DNA from: Lachnospiraceae bacterium
GTDB lineage: Bacteria; Bacillota; Clostridia; Lachnospirales; Lachnospiraceae
Assembly (NCBI GenBank): GCA_024399135.1
Contig: JAKSHY010000023.1
Location: 1 to 32,837 of the forward strand
Direction of reading: 5' to 3'
Length of the DNA stretch: 32,837 nt
Under the pieces are notes generated by a model. That model saw nothing but the letters and a program-made list of their open reading frames with translations, was not told where the DNA came from and searched no databases. Within the stretch, counting starts at the first letter, position 1; every line of letters begins with the position of its first letter. Shown here in pieces: positions 24,311 through 32,831 of this stretch. Position numbers and translations under genes: made by a program.

Positions 24311-24766
24311 ATGCTATTTAGAAAAGCAAATATTGAGGAATGTCAAATTGTTACTGATATTGTTCAAAATACAAAAGCAGAAATATATCCATATTATTAT
24401 CCAAAAGAGGTAGTAGAATTTTTTGCCAATCTGCATTGTTATGAACATGTATTAGAAGATATTAACAATGATATAGTTTATGTTCTTGAGGATAAAGGGG
24501 AAATAGTTGGTACTGGAAGCTTTAAAGAAAATCATATTACAAGAGTGTATGTTCTACCAAAGTATCAAGGAAAAGGATATGGAAAATATATTGTAGAACA
24601 GTTGGAAACGTTGATGTGTGAATATGAAGAAATTACACTTGATGCTTCTTTACCTGCATGTCAGTTTTATGAGCATATGGGTTATAAAACACATCATCAT
24701 GATAGCTGGAATTGCGATAATGGTGTTGTCTTAGTGTATGATATTATGACGAAGAAAATGAAATAA
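24311..24766 (+). CDS. GNAT-family N-acetyltransferase
   Basis: The 151-residue protein has the acetyl-CoA motif RVYVLPKYQGKGYGKYIVEQ (Q/R-x-x-G-x-G/A type) and the end region LDASLPACQFYEHMGYK. AGAGGTAA precedes the ATG. It is a second, distinct GNAT in the same stretch, 28 bases after the PfkB gene. The substrate is unknown. Confidence 0.83.
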   Translation: MLFRKANIEECQIVTDIVQNTKAEIYPYYYPKEVVEFFANLHCYEHVLEDINNDIVYVLEDKGEIVGTGSFKENHITRVYVLPKYQGKGYGKYIVEQLETLMCEYEEITLDASLPACQFYEHMGYKTHHHDSWNCDNGVVLVYDIMTKKMK

Positions 24767-24827
24767 ATCCAATTTTCCTTTCAAGTAAAGATTTTATAAT
24801 TGTCTTCTTTGATGTTGAAGAGTGTAT

Positions 24828-24872
24828 TTGGACATCTTATGTTGTTATATTGGCAACTTGCGTTTTGGCATA
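24828..24872 (+). promoter_or_regulatory. Direct TTGG repeats upstream of the ABC/LytTR operon
   Basis: TTGGACAT (24828), TTGGCAAC (24850) and TTGGCATA (24865) repeat in the 168-base gap before the ABC genes. The first two are 22 bp apart, the usual spacing for a pair of LytTR binding half-sites. The operon encodes a LytTR regulator, so self-regulation is plausible. The motif itself is loose. Confidence 0.3.
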
Positions 24873-24934
24873 TTGTTATTAGAATTAGTAACTGTTAATC
24901 TTTGCTTATCACAAAGCAAGGAGGAAGAAATTGG

Positions 24935-25783
24935 GTGATTAAATGCAAAAATGTTGCCAAATCATTTGATGATAAAGCGGTATTAAAGGGAATTTCGTTT
25001 GATATAACAGAAGGGCAGATTTTTGGCTTGCTAGGTCCTTCGGGAGCAGGAAAGACTACCTTAATAAAAATACTTACAGGACAGTTATCTTTTGATGGCG
25101 GAGAAGTAATAACCCTAGATAAAGAAATTGAAAAACTGACTGGTGAAGACAAAAGGAAGATTGGAATTATGATGGATCAATTTGGTGTCTACGAAAGATT
25201 GTCGTGTTCCGATAACTTGAAAATATATGCAGATATTTATGGAATTCAATATTCAAAAATAAAAGAAATACTCCAATATGTCGGGCTTGGTGGTGCTGAA
25301 AAACGTTCGGCATCCAAATTGTCAAAAGGCATGGAGGCAAGACTTAGACTTGCAAGAGTTTTTATGCATAGTCCGAAACTGATTTTTCTGGATGAGCCAA
25401 CAAGTGGCTTAGATCCAAAATCTATGCAGGCAATTCATAAACTGATTCTTGATAAGAAAAAAGATGGATGCACGATTTTTCTTACTACTCATAACATGGA
25501 AGAAGCTGCTAAGCTTTGTGACAAGGTGGCATTGTTAAATGAGGGTGAAATTGTAGAAATTGGAAAGCCATCGGATATTTGTTTGAAATATAATTATAAG
25601 AAAAAAATCATATTGCGATTAACTTCAGGAGAAGAAATGGAATTATCTCATGATGCAACTTCTGCAAAAAAAATCTACGAGTTGATGCAGGAGAACACGG
25701 TAGAGGCAATTCATTCATCGGAACCTAATCTTGAAACTGTGTTTTTGGAAATTACAGGAAGAAAACTTCAGGAGGAAGCGTAA
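24935..25783 (+). CDS. ABC transporter ATP-binding protein
   Basis: A 282-residue cytoplasmic ATPase. Walker A is GPSGAGKTT, Walker B is LIFLDEPTSGLDP and the H-loop is LTTHNMEE. The signature is LSKGME rather than LSGGQ, a variation seen in exporter ATPases. The chosen GTG start (24935) follows AGGAGG at ten bases; an earlier TTG in frame precedes that site and is unlikely. It is the first gene of a four-gene ABC-permease-LytTR-DUF3021 operon. Confidence 0.85.
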   Translation: MIKCKNVAKSFDDKAVLKGISFDITEGQIFGLLGPSGAGKTTLIKILTGQLSFDGGEVITLDKEIEKLTGEDKRKIGIMMDQFGVYERLSCSDNLKIYADIYGIQYSKIKEILQYVGLGGAEKRSASKLSKGMEARLRLARVFMHSPKLIFLDEPTSGLDPKSMQAIHKLILDKKKDGCTIFLTTHNMEEAAKLCDKVALLNEGEIVEIGKPSDICLKYNYKKKIILRLTSGEEMELSHDATSAKKIYELMQENTVEAIHSSEPNLETVFLEITGRKLQEEA

Positions 25784-26470
25784 ATGAAAAATAGTATGAT
25801 TATTATCAAGAAGCAGTTGAAGGATACACTAAAGAACAAAACAATACTGATACAGTTTATTTTATTTCCTATGATGACATTGATTATGGAAAATGCGATT
25901 CATATGGAAGGAATGCCAGAACACTTTTTTACAAAACTGTTTTCCATTATGTATATTGGAATGGCACCATTAACGTCTGTGGCTTCTATTATTTCTGAGG
26001 AAAAAGAAAAAAATACGCTTCGTGTATTACTTATGGCAAATATAAAACCATTGCAGTATTTGATGGGTATTGGTGTTTATGTATGGTCAATTTGCATGAT
26101 GGGTGCAGTTGTGATGGCAATCGGATTACCAAAACAGGATATATTAATGTATCTGTTTATAATGGCAATTGGATTCATGATTTCTATTTTTGTTGGAGCA
26201 TGTATCGGGATTTTTGCAACAAACCAAATGAGTGCAACATCTCTTGTAATGCCAGTAATGATGGTACTTTCATTTTTGCCAATGTTAGCAATGTTTAATG
26301 AAAAGATTGAGAAAATGGCAAGATTCTTTTTTACACAGCAACTTAAGCTTTGCTTAAATGATATGTCTATAATGGGTCATTCAAATGAAACGTACATTGT
26401 TCTTTTGGTAAATGTAATCATTGCATTGCTAGTATTTGGTTTAGCTTTTAAGAAAAAGGGACTTGAGTAA
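25784..26470 (+). CDS. ABC-2 type permease
   Basis: The 228-residue membrane protein has about six hydrophobic segments. It contains ISEEKEKNTLRVLLMANIKP, the conserved E-K-x-x-x-T-L/R stretch of ABC-2 exporters before the second membrane segment. It directly abuts the ATPase gene, with AGGAGG in the ATPase end. Substrate unknown; peptides, drugs or lipids are typical. Confidence 0.85.
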   Translation: MKNSMIIIKKQLKDTLKNKTILIQFILFPMMTLIMENAIHMEGMPEHFFTKLFSIMYIGMAPLTSVASIISEEKEKNTLRVLLMANIKPLQYLMGIGVYVWSICMMGAVVMAIGLPKQDILMYLFIMAIGFMISIFVGACIGIFATNQMSATSLVMPVMMVLSFLPMLAMFNEKIEKMARFFFTQQLKLCLNDMSIMGHSNETYIVLLVNVIIALLVFGLAFKKKGLE

Positions 26471-26911
26471 ATGAAGATTGAAATTGATATTGATGATAAA
26501 TATAATGATCTACTAGTGCAGATAAAAGCACCCGCACTGACAGCTGATATAGAGAAAATGATTTCGCTTATGAGAATGATAGATATGCAGTTAGCGGTAA
26601 AAAAGAATGATGAAATCATATTATTAGAAACAAATCAGATTCTTTATTTTGAGACGGTGGAGAGAAATACATTTGTATATACCAAGGAAGATACCTACGA
26701 GATTGATTTAAGATTATATGAAGTCGAGCAGCAGTTAATAGAACAAGGTTTTATTCGAATTAGTAAAACATGTATTTTGAACCTAAAAAAAATCCAAAGT
26801 CTTAAGGCGGATATCAATCGTAAGATTAAGGTAACATTAATAAACGGAGAACAACTTATTGTATCACGTAATTATGCTGATGAACTTAGAAGACGTTTGG
26901 GGGTAAGGTAA
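26471..26911 (+). CDS. LytTR DNA-binding domain regulator
   Basis: The 146-residue protein is a stand-alone LytTR regulator: the domain covers about residues 45-146, with ILYFETVERNTFVYTKEDTY, FIRISKTCILNLKKIQSLK and VSRNYADELRRRLG. No receiver domain is present. Such regulators are commonly paired with a DUF3021 membrane protein, as here, which likely inhibits them. It starts at the codon after the permease stop. Confidence 0.9.
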   Translation: MKIEIDIDDKYNDLLVQIKAPALTADIEKMISLMRMIDMQLAVKKNDEIILLETNQILYFETVERNTFVYTKEDTYEIDLRLYEVEQQLIEQGFIRISKTCILNLKKIQSLKADINRKIKVTLINGEQLIVSRNYADELRRRLGVR

Positions 26912-27393
26912 TGGAACAGAATAAGACAATATTTAGTTATATAGGACAGTTATTTGCAACATATGGAGTCATTGTAACAATCTTCATTGTGTTTACATGC
27001 ATAATTGGAGACAATGCAAAGAATATATCCACTCTTTACAGCCTTGGCAACCTGGGCTTGTCATTGGCTACATTGGTTCAGTTGTTGGCGTTGGCGGGAG
27101 TTATTACATTGGCACAGGTTGCTTTTTTAACAGATTGCTGGATCAAAAGTATGAATATGATTTTAAGAAATATATTGTTCTTTCTTGTGATTTGTGTTGG
27201 AATTGGTATTTTTGCGGCAGTCTTCACGTGGTTTCCTATAAACAATATTATGGCATGGGTGGCATTTGCAATGTCATTTACCATTTGCACTGTTATAAGT
27301 GTATTAATAAGTAAATTACAGGAGAATGCAGAAAATAAAAAGATGGAGCAAGCTTTGGCTAAAATAAAAAAGCAGGATGGAGCAGAAAATTGA
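26911..27393 (+). CDS. DUF3021 family membrane protein
   Basis: The 160-residue protein has four hydrophobic segments and a charged cytosolic tail (KKMEQALAKIKKQ). It begins inside the TAATG stop-start overlap of the LytTR gene. DUF3021 proteins are regularly encoded right after LytTR regulators and are thought to hold them inactive at the membrane. The protein-specific motif set was not checked beyond topology and context. Confidence 0.75.
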   Translation: MEQNKTIFSYIGQLFATYGVIVTIFIVFTCIIGDNAKNISTLYSLGNLGLSLATLVQLLALAGVITLAQVAFLTDCWIKSMNMILRNILFFLVICVGIGIFAAVFTWFPINNIMAWVAFAMSFTICTVISVLISKLQENAENKKMEQALAKIKKQDGAEN

Positions 27394-27520
27394 AAGATAT
27401 ATAATCTAACAAATAGGACATGAACATTTTAGTGTTTATACCTTATTTTATAGATAAATAAATTAGAAAAATTGTATGAGAACATATTGATAAAGTGTAT
27501 ATTAAGCATGCTTCACATAT

Positions 27521-27545
27521 TTTTCACACGGAGAATCTGTGAAAA
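27521..27545 (+). other. Hairpin in the 233-base gap before the right island border
   Basis: TTTTCACA (27521-27528) and TGTGAAAA (27538-27545) form a perfect eight-base inverted repeat around a nine-base loop. No T-run follows on the plus strand, so it is a weak terminator at best. The rest of 27394-27626 is AT-rich and shows no gene. Confidence 0.4.
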
Positions 27546-27626
27546 TGTAAAAATGTCAATAAATAGTGGTATGAAATGGATATTTCTCAATATATTGTAT
27601 TTTTGGGGTAGAAATTTTGTTCATGT

Positions 27627-27756
27627 GTTCTCAAAGAGATAATGCGCGAACTACAAGCGTTGCAAAACAAAAGCAAAATATATGCTCCGGAAGAGTTTAC
27701 TCTTCTCGGAGCATTTTTTTGTCTTTTGTTTTATAGCGCGCCAGCGCGACATGAGC
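27627..27756. repeat. Direct repeat, right copy (attR-like): rpsI tail remnant and terminator
   Basis: It is identical to 20801-20930 apart from one base (T at 27660). It starts with the codons for FSKR and the stop but has no upstream rpsI sequence, so it is a remnant and not a gene. It includes a copy of the rpsI terminator at 27682-27720. Confidence 0.95.
27682..27720 (+). terminator. Duplicated rpsI terminator at the right border
   Basis: It is the same perfect stem ATGCTCCG/CGGAGCAT with T-run as at 20856-20894. It may insulate the downstream operon from transcription coming through the island. Confidence 0.85.
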
Positions 27757-27804
27757 GAAACGAAGTGTAGCGAATGGTGCAACGCGTAATCGAGGTGCTA
27801 TTAT

Positions 27805-27833
27805 AGCTTCACAGCAATGTGGGGCTCTTTTTT
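27805..27833 (+). terminator. Terminator hairpin after the right border
   Basis: AGCTTCACA (27805-27813) pairs with TGTGGGGCT (27818-27826) around a GCAA tetraloop, using two G-U pairs, and is followed by CTTTTTT. Its position mirrors the hairpin at 20971-20999. Confidence 0.65.
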
Positions 27834-27878
27834 GGTGTTAAAGCCTATTCGTGTCGTAAGTCATAGGCCAAAACCAAC

Positions 27879-27944
27879 ACATGACAAAAGTCATGTTGAG
27901 AATGTGACCTAAGGCAGATGTATAGGAATATTTTTTATTATAAT
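27879..27944 (+). promoter_or_regulatory. Palindrome and -10 element upstream of the ABC/two-component operon
   Basis: ACATGAC (27879-27885) and GTCATGT (27890-27896) form a perfect inverted repeat around AAAA. A perfect TATAAT (27939-27944) follows without any good -35 box. This is the pattern of an activator-dependent promoter. The operon's own NarL/LuxR-type regulator is the natural candidate. A second inverted repeat, GCCTAT/ATAGGC (27843-27848 and 27863-27868), lies just upstream. Confidence 0.5.
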
Positions 27945-28017
27945 ATTGTTAATGTAGAAAACAGGTGAATCCTAAAGCGGATCATTAATAATATTAGATA
28001 TTAAAGGGAGAATGTTT

Positions 28018-28782
28018 ATGAAAACAGTAGTAAAAATGGATGGACTTATTAAGAAATATGATAATAAGCCTGTAGTTGATAATTTGACATTAGAAATCCA
28101 GGAGGGTGAGATTTTCGGTTTGCTTGGACCAAACGGAGCAGGTAAATCAACAACAATGAATATGATTTGTTCCCTTTTGAAACCAACTGCAGGAAACATT
28201 GAACTCTTTGGCATGGATATAAAGAAGGATGTAAATAAGATCAAACCTCTTATTGGTTATATTCCTCAGGATCTAGCAATCTACGGTAATCTGAAAGCGT
28301 GGGAAAATGTGGAGCTTTTTACTTCTCTTTATCATATAAAGGGTAAGGAATTAAAAATCGCAATCGATGAGGCACTGGATTTTGTGGAACTTACAGATAG
28401 ACGTAATTCCTACGCTAAGACATTTTCCGGAGGCATGAAGAGAAGACTGAATATTGCCTGTGCGCTTGGACACAAACCTAAGCTTCTTATTTTTGATGAG
28501 CCCACGGTAGGAATTGATCCACAGTCCCGTAATTTTATTTTAGAGAAAATCAAGGAAGCAAATAATGATGGGACAACAGTTATATATACCAGTCATTACA
28601 TGGAAGAGATCGAAGCCATCTGTACACGAATCGCAATAATGGATAACGGTAAGATCGTAGCCATAGGAACAAAAGACGAACTCAAGAATATGGTTCGTCG
28701 GACTGCGGACGAGGATATCTCCCTTGAGCAGGTATTCCTTACACTTACAGGTAAATCACTTAGAGACTATGTAGAGGGGTAA
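28018..28782 (+). CDS. ABC transporter ATP-binding protein
   Basis: A 254-residue ATPase with Walker A GPNGAGKST, signature FSGGMKRRL, Walker B LLIFDEPTVGIDP and the H-loop YTSHYMEE. The second ATG (28018) is chosen because AAGGGAG lies seven bases before it, whereas the ATG at 28012 is only one base away from that site. It heads a five-gene operon with two permeases, a histidine kinase and a response regulator. The layout is like the LnrLMN linearmycin exporter with LnrJK and other antimicrobial-resistance modules. Confidence 0.9.
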   Translation: MKTVVKMDGLIKKYDNKPVVDNLTLEIQEGEIFGLLGPNGAGKSTTMNMICSLLKPTAGNIELFGMDIKKDVNKIKPLIGYIPQDLAIYGNLKAWENVELFTSLYHIKGKELKIAIDEALDFVELTDRRNSYAKTFSGGMKRRLNIACALGHKPKLLIFDEPTVGIDPQSRNFILEKIKEANNDGTTVIYTSHYMEEIEAICTRIAIMDNGKIVAIGTKDELKNMVRRTADEDISLEQVFLTLTGKSLRDYVEG

Positions 28783-28786
28783 GTAA

Positions 28787-29857
28787 ATGAACAAGTTATA
28801 TATAATGATCAAGAATTATTTAAAACTTATTTTTCGAAATAAGGTGATGATAATCGTAGTCCCCATAGCAACCATACTTGTAGTGGCTGCCTTGGCCAAT
28901 GCTTTTCATACATTGCTTGATAGTGCGGAAGATATTTCGGAGATTAGAATGGGCTATGAGATGCCGGCAGACAGTAAGTATGCAATGCTGGAAAAGATGA
29001 TGGTAAAGTCCCTGGCAGAGCAGGATATAACTGCTGTGGCATACGAGACGGGCGATCCGGAACAACTTCTCAACGACGGCGACGTTGATGTATTTGTTGC
29101 CTTTGAAAAAGATGGGTATCATATTTACGGTGACGATAAAAAGATGATGCAGTGCAGAATGATCCAGTATGTGTTCTTTCAGGTAGATAAGAATATGGCT
29201 GCAGCAATTAACGGAGAGGTACCTGATATAAAAACAGCTTCTTTGGAGACGGTCAAAACCTCAGAAGCAGAGAATTATTACGGAATAATCGAGATTGTAT
29301 ATTTCTTAAGTATGTCAGCTGTTTTCCTGAGTTTTATCTATCAGACAGAGCGTCAGAATCATATCGGAATCAGATTTTCCGTAGGTAACGCAAGCAGTTT
29401 CACAAGATATATGGCAAAGTATCTGTCCTGTCTCATAATTGCTGTTTTGATTCAGGTGGTATTGGTTGCTGCTATGGTGTTATCCATGTTTGATGTCTCA
29501 ATGGGGAATCCGGTAGTATTCTTCGGTATCCTGCTGCTTACAGCCGTTGCTTTTACAGCTTACGGTATGGTCTTCTTCCAGTTATTTGATAATCTGGCAG
29601 TGGCTATCGGACTTTTGTTTATGACACTGTGGTTTGCAGGTTTTGTTGGAGGCACCTTTGAAACCTATATGTACTCAGTTTTTTCGGAGTCATTAAAAAG
29701 AGTATCTCCATTATATTATGTGAACAGAACCTTAGTAGAGACTTCGGTTAATGGCAGCAGCAGTATGCTAGGCTCATGTATCATTGTTCTTTTAGCAATG
29801 ACAGCGGTGTGTATTCCTCTAGGAGTATTTATTACTGCGAAGAAAAAGGAGGTGTAG
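28787..29857 (+). CDS. ABC-2 type permease
   Basis: The 356-residue membrane protein has one N-terminal membrane helix (about 19-38), a large extracytoplasmic domain (about 40-170) and then five to six helices. This is the long ABC-2 permease layout of drug and bacteriocin exporters. It lies four bases after the ATPase gene and three before the next permease, which is paralogous, so the two probably form a heterodimer. Confidence 0.87.
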   Translation: MNKLYIMIKNYLKLIFRNKVMIIVVPIATILVVAALANAFHTLLDSAEDISEIRMGYEMPADSKYAMLEKMMVKSLAEQDITAVAYETGDPEQLLNDGDVDVFVAFEKDGYHIYGDDKKMMQCRMIQYVFFQVDKNMAAAINGEVPDIKTASLETVKTSEAENYYGIIEIVYFLSMSAVFLSFIYQTERQNHIGIRFSVGNASSFTRYMAKYLSCLIIAVLIQVVLVAAMVLSMFDVSMGNPVVFFGILLLTAVAFTAYGMVFFQLFDNLAVAIGLLFMTLWFAGFVGGTFETYMYSVFSESLKRVSPLYYVNRTLVETSVNGSSSMLGSCIIVLLAMTAVCIPLGVFITAKKKEV

Positions 29858-29860
29858 GAT

Positions 29861-31015
29861 ATGTGGCAGAATGCATTAAGAATGGCAAAATCGACAGCGA
29901 AACTTTTGTTTAGAAATAAAGCATTTCTAGTTGTTGGCATTTTGATTCCTGTTATTTCTACGGTCTGCATGAATATGTGGAACAATATGGAAAAGGCGGA
30001 AATAAATGATAAAGTATACGAGTTAGAGTCAATGTCAACTCAGATTGCATATCATGTGGATTATTACCGATATCCTGTGAAAGTATATGATAAAACTAAT
30101 GATGAGGAATCCAAGAATATATGTGATAACCTGGATGCAGCTGGTATTTTTCAGATTTTTCATGTAGATGTAAGTAACGCATCGGATAATGCAATTTTGG
30201 AAAATGCAAAGGAGACAGCATTAAATGATAAGGTGGGAGCAATCATTGTCCTAGAGAAAAATCCTTCTGACAGTACTGTTTATTCTGTAGGCGAGGATAA
30301 AAGATTTGATCTTCTGGTTCAGAGTTTTGAACTAATAGTTAATAATCATGATGCCATAAAGTATGCACCAGAGCTTACCTATGTGTCCGTTGAATCCGGG
30401 GATGAAGTGAATTATAATGAGGTAAGAACAATTACCTATTGTCTTGCTATCGCATCTATCGCATTTGTATTCGGAGGAGTGCTGATTCTTGGTACCATAC
30501 TTCAGGAAAAGCAGGATCATGTATATTCCAGAATACTTCTTACAAAAGCTAACAAGGCAAGCTATCTTTTGTCAAAAATTATTCTTGTTGTGGGAATCTC
30601 ATTATTTCAGGCATTGGTTATGCTGATTTCCTTTTCTGTTTTGGTCAAGGCGAATATCGGTATTACAACCTTTCAGTTTTTCATCATTGTGCTGATGGAA
30701 GGGCTTATCTTTAATTTCCTGAGTGTATGCGCAGGATTGTATTGCAGATCTATGGCGGGAAGTGCATTCCTTTCTTTTGTAATATGGAGTATGTCCGCAC
30801 TTCTTTCCGGATCCTATTTTGATATCGCCGGAGCAAGTGAGAATTACAAGAGAGTGGCACTGCTTATGCCGGAAAGATGGGCTATGTTTTCGGTATCCAG
30901 ATTCCAGAACGGAAGAGCAGGCGGATATTCTTTGATACTTTGCGCCACCATGGCTTATCTGGTTATCATATTCGTGGTAGGTATATTAGGATTAAAGCTC
31001 AACGAAGAAGAGTAA
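29861..31015 (+). CDS. ABC-2 type permease
   Basis: The 384-residue protein has the same topology as the preceding gene: an N-terminal helix (about 23-40), an outer domain to about residue 188, and a C-terminal bundle of membrane helices. The cytosolic stretch LQEKQDHVYSRILLTKANKA precedes the next helix. An AGGAGG site lies in the end of the upstream gene. Substrate not predictable from sequence alone. Confidence 0.87.
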   Translation: MWQNALRMAKSTAKLLFRNKAFLVVGILIPVISTVCMNMWNNMEKAEINDKVYELESMSTQIAYHVDYYRYPVKVYDKTNDEESKNICDNLDAAGIFQIFHVDVSNASDNAILENAKETALNDKVGAIIVLEKNPSDSTVYSVGEDKRFDLLVQSFELIVNNHDAIKYAPELTYVSVESGDEVNYNEVRTITYCLAIASIAFVFGGVLILGTILQEKQDHVYSRILLTKANKASYLLSKIILVVGISLFQALVMLISFSVLVKANIGITTFQFFIIVLMEGLIFNFLSVCAGLYCRSMAGSAFLSFVIWSMSALLSGSYFDIAGASENYKRVALLMPERWAMFSVSRFQNGRAGGYSLILCATMAYLVIIFVVGILGLKLNEEE

Positions 31016-31016
31016 G

Positions 31017-31031
31017 TCAGGCAAAGCCTGA
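31017..31031 (+). other. Small intercistronic hairpin before the histidine kinase
   Basis: TCAGGC and GCCTGA pair around AAA in the 30-base gap between the second permease and the kinase gene. No U-run follows. It may protect mRNA ends and set different expression of exporter and regulator genes. Confidence 0.4.
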
Positions 31032-31045
31032 GATGGGGGCTTAGA

Positions 31046-32206
31046 ATGGAAAGACATCTTAGAAGTTTTTACTTTGTTATCGTAAAATTTGTGGGTATTC
31101 TCAGCCTGGTGATCTGGGGAATCACGCAATCACCGGAATCCACAGCTGTGGCGGGAGGAGAATTCCTTCTGGGAGCATTATTTTTGTTGAGCTCCGTGAT
31201 GACTGACATAGATACAAAACGCAGACTTATATGGAACGTGGGAGCAGGAATACTGGCAGCAATTGCCGTATTCCTATTTCCTGTTATTGGAATTTATTTT
31301 GCCGGTATTGTATTTTTGGATATCGTATCCGGTATGGCGGTTACTTTCTATTTGGGAAGTTACCTGATCGTAATTGCGGCATATTGGTGGAAGCTTAATG
31401 TTGGATTGTGTTTTCTGATCACATCTTTTCTTTTTCTGCTTTATCTTCAGAACTATAAGATCATCGGTTGGTATAAGAAAATTGTGGGAGAGAATATTGA
31501 AACGGAATCACAGTTGAAAGCGGACATGGAACATAGTAATGTGGCGCATAAAAACGAGATGCGTGAGTCCCGTCTTCGATATGATAACGAACTGTTGGAG
31601 GAGAAGTCGCGTATCTCTCAGGCCCTGCATGATAAGCTGGGACACAGTATAAATGGTTCCTTATACAAGCTGGAAGCTGTGAAGGTGCTGATGAATAAAA
31701 AACCGGAAGAGAGCGAGAAGATTCTTCAGGAGGTCATTGATAATCTTAGAGGAAGTATGGACGAGATCCGTGTGATCATCCGTAATGAACGACCGGACAA
31801 AAAGCGGATGGCATTAAAGTCGCTGCAGGCTCTCTGCAGTGAATGCGAAGAGCAATACAATATAAAGACAACACTGGATGTGAAGGCGGATGATAAAACC
31901 ATACCGGAGAACATTTGGGACGTTATTCTGGATAATTCCTTTGAAGCCGTTACCAATGCACTGAAATATTCCGGCTGCAGTGAAATCAGCATCAGTATTA
32001 TGGCATTAGGCGAGGTCGTCAGATGCGTGATCAAAGATAACGGTAAAGGTGCGGAGAATGTAGTGGACGGTATGGGTATTCAGGGTATGAAACAAAGAGT
32101 ACGAAATGTGAAGGGCTACTTTGATATAGAGACGTTAGGCGGATTTACCATTAATATGATCCTGCCTATTAAGGGAAAAGAGGGGAAACAGAATGGAACC
32201 GATTAA
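31046..32206 (+). CDS. Sensor histidine kinase (NarL-partner type)
   Basis: The 386-residue protein has about five membrane helices in the first 137 residues, with little extracytoplasmic sequence, and a coiled-coil linker. The HisKA_3 dimerisation domain follows with LHDKLGHSING, in which H195 is the phosphorylated residue. The ATPase domain has the N-box NSFEAVTNALKYS (N304), DNGKG (331-335) and GMGIQGMKQRV (342-352). Intramembrane sensors of this kind often detect membrane damage or their partner ABC transporter. Its end overlaps the response regulator gene by 14 bases. Confidence 0.92.
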   Translation: MERHLRSFYFVIVKFVGILSLVIWGITQSPESTAVAGGEFLLGALFLLSSVMTDIDTKRRLIWNVGAGILAAIAVFLFPVIGIYFAGIVFLDIVSGMAVTFYLGSYLIVIAAYWWKLNVGLCFLITSFLFLLYLQNYKIIGWYKKIVGENIETESQLKADMEHSNVAHKNEMRESRLRYDNELLEEKSRISQALHDKLGHSINGSLYKLEAVKVLMNKKPEESEKILQEVIDNLRGSMDEIRVIIRNERPDKKRMALKSLQALCSECEEQYNIKTTLDVKADDKTIPENIWDVILDNSFEAVTNALKYSGCSEISISIMALGEVVRCVIKDNGKGAENVVDGMGIQGMKQRVRNVKGYFDIETLGGFTINMILPIKGKEGKQNGTD

Positions 32207-32831
32207 AGTTCTTATTGTTGATGACAGTGATTTTGTAAGAGACGGAATGCGTATTATTTTGGAAATCGATGAAGATTTTGACGTCATTGGCTGCGCTGCC
32301 AACGGTCAGGAGGCAATTGATCTGGCCAGACAGAATAAGTGTGATGTGGTTCTAATGGATATACAGATGCCGGTAATGGATGGCATTGCTGCAACGAAGG
32401 TTTTCGTGGAAGAGGACCTGGGTAAGGTTATGATCCTTACCACATTTGATGATGATGATCTGGTAGCCCAGGCAATTAAAAACGGTGCCAAGGGATACCT
32501 TATTAAAAATCACAAACCGGAAGAACTGAAGCAGATGATTCGTTCCATCCATCAGGGAGTTCACATCATGGATGAGAAAGTGTTCGACAAGTTCGTGGAT
32601 GTGGGAATTAAGCCAAACAGCAACTTCAGCAAGGATAACTACACTTCCAGGGAAATGGAAATCATCGAAGCAGTAGCGTCAGGCCTTTCCAATAAAGAGA
32701 TTGCGGAAAAACTCTATATTTCAGAAGGAACCGTTAAGAATTACATCAGCGCAATACTTTTGAAGGAAGGACTTTCTCACAGAACGCAGCTGGCGGTTTA
32801 CTATCTTACAGGACGAAAACCGGTGCAATAA
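32193..32831 (+). CDS. NarL/FixJ-family response regulator
   Basis: The 212-residue protein has a receiver domain with acidic D10 and D11, phospho-acceptor D56 (VVLMDIQMP), T83/T84 and K105. A LuxR-type helix-turn-helix spans about 150-205: TSREMEIIEAVASGLSNKEI, then LYISEGTVKNYISAIL. It is the partner of the overlapping kinase gene and likely controls this operon. It is complete; six bases follow the stop. Confidence 0.95.
   Translation: MEPIKVLIVDDSDFVRDGMRIILEIDEDFDVIGCAANGQEAIDLARQNKCDVVLMDIQMPVMDGIAATKVFVEEDLGKVMILTTFDDDDLVAQAIKNGAKGYLIKNHKPEELKQMIRSIHQGVHIMDEKVFDKFVDVGIKPNSNFSKDNYTSREMEIIEAVASGLSNKEIAEKLYISEGTVKNYISAILLKEGLSHRTQLAVYYLTGRKPVQ

Larger units (their letters stand above)
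20801..27756. mobile_element. Putative genomic island flanked by a duplicated rpsI 3' end
   Basis: A 130-bp direct repeat that starts inside the end of rpsI bounds about 6.7 kb of accessory genes. Integrative elements commonly use the 3' ends of conserved genes, restoring the coding end, and this geometry fits. The cargo is AT-rich and lacks housekeeping genes. It comprises a MarR-flavodoxin unit, two GNATs, a SAP/DUF6434 protein, a PfkB kinase and an ABC/LytTR/DUF3021 module. No integrase, transposase or conjugation gene is present, so it would be a decayed or trans-mobilised element. An ancient duplication event is the alternative. Confidence 0.5.

Noticed and set aside
26997-27314. 105-codon alternate frame inside the DUF3021 gene
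   Set aside because: It lies in another frame of a gene supported by start-stop overlap and membrane topology.
27627-27640. Second rpsI gene
   Set aside because: Only the last four codons and the stop are present, so it is part of a direct repeat and not a gene.
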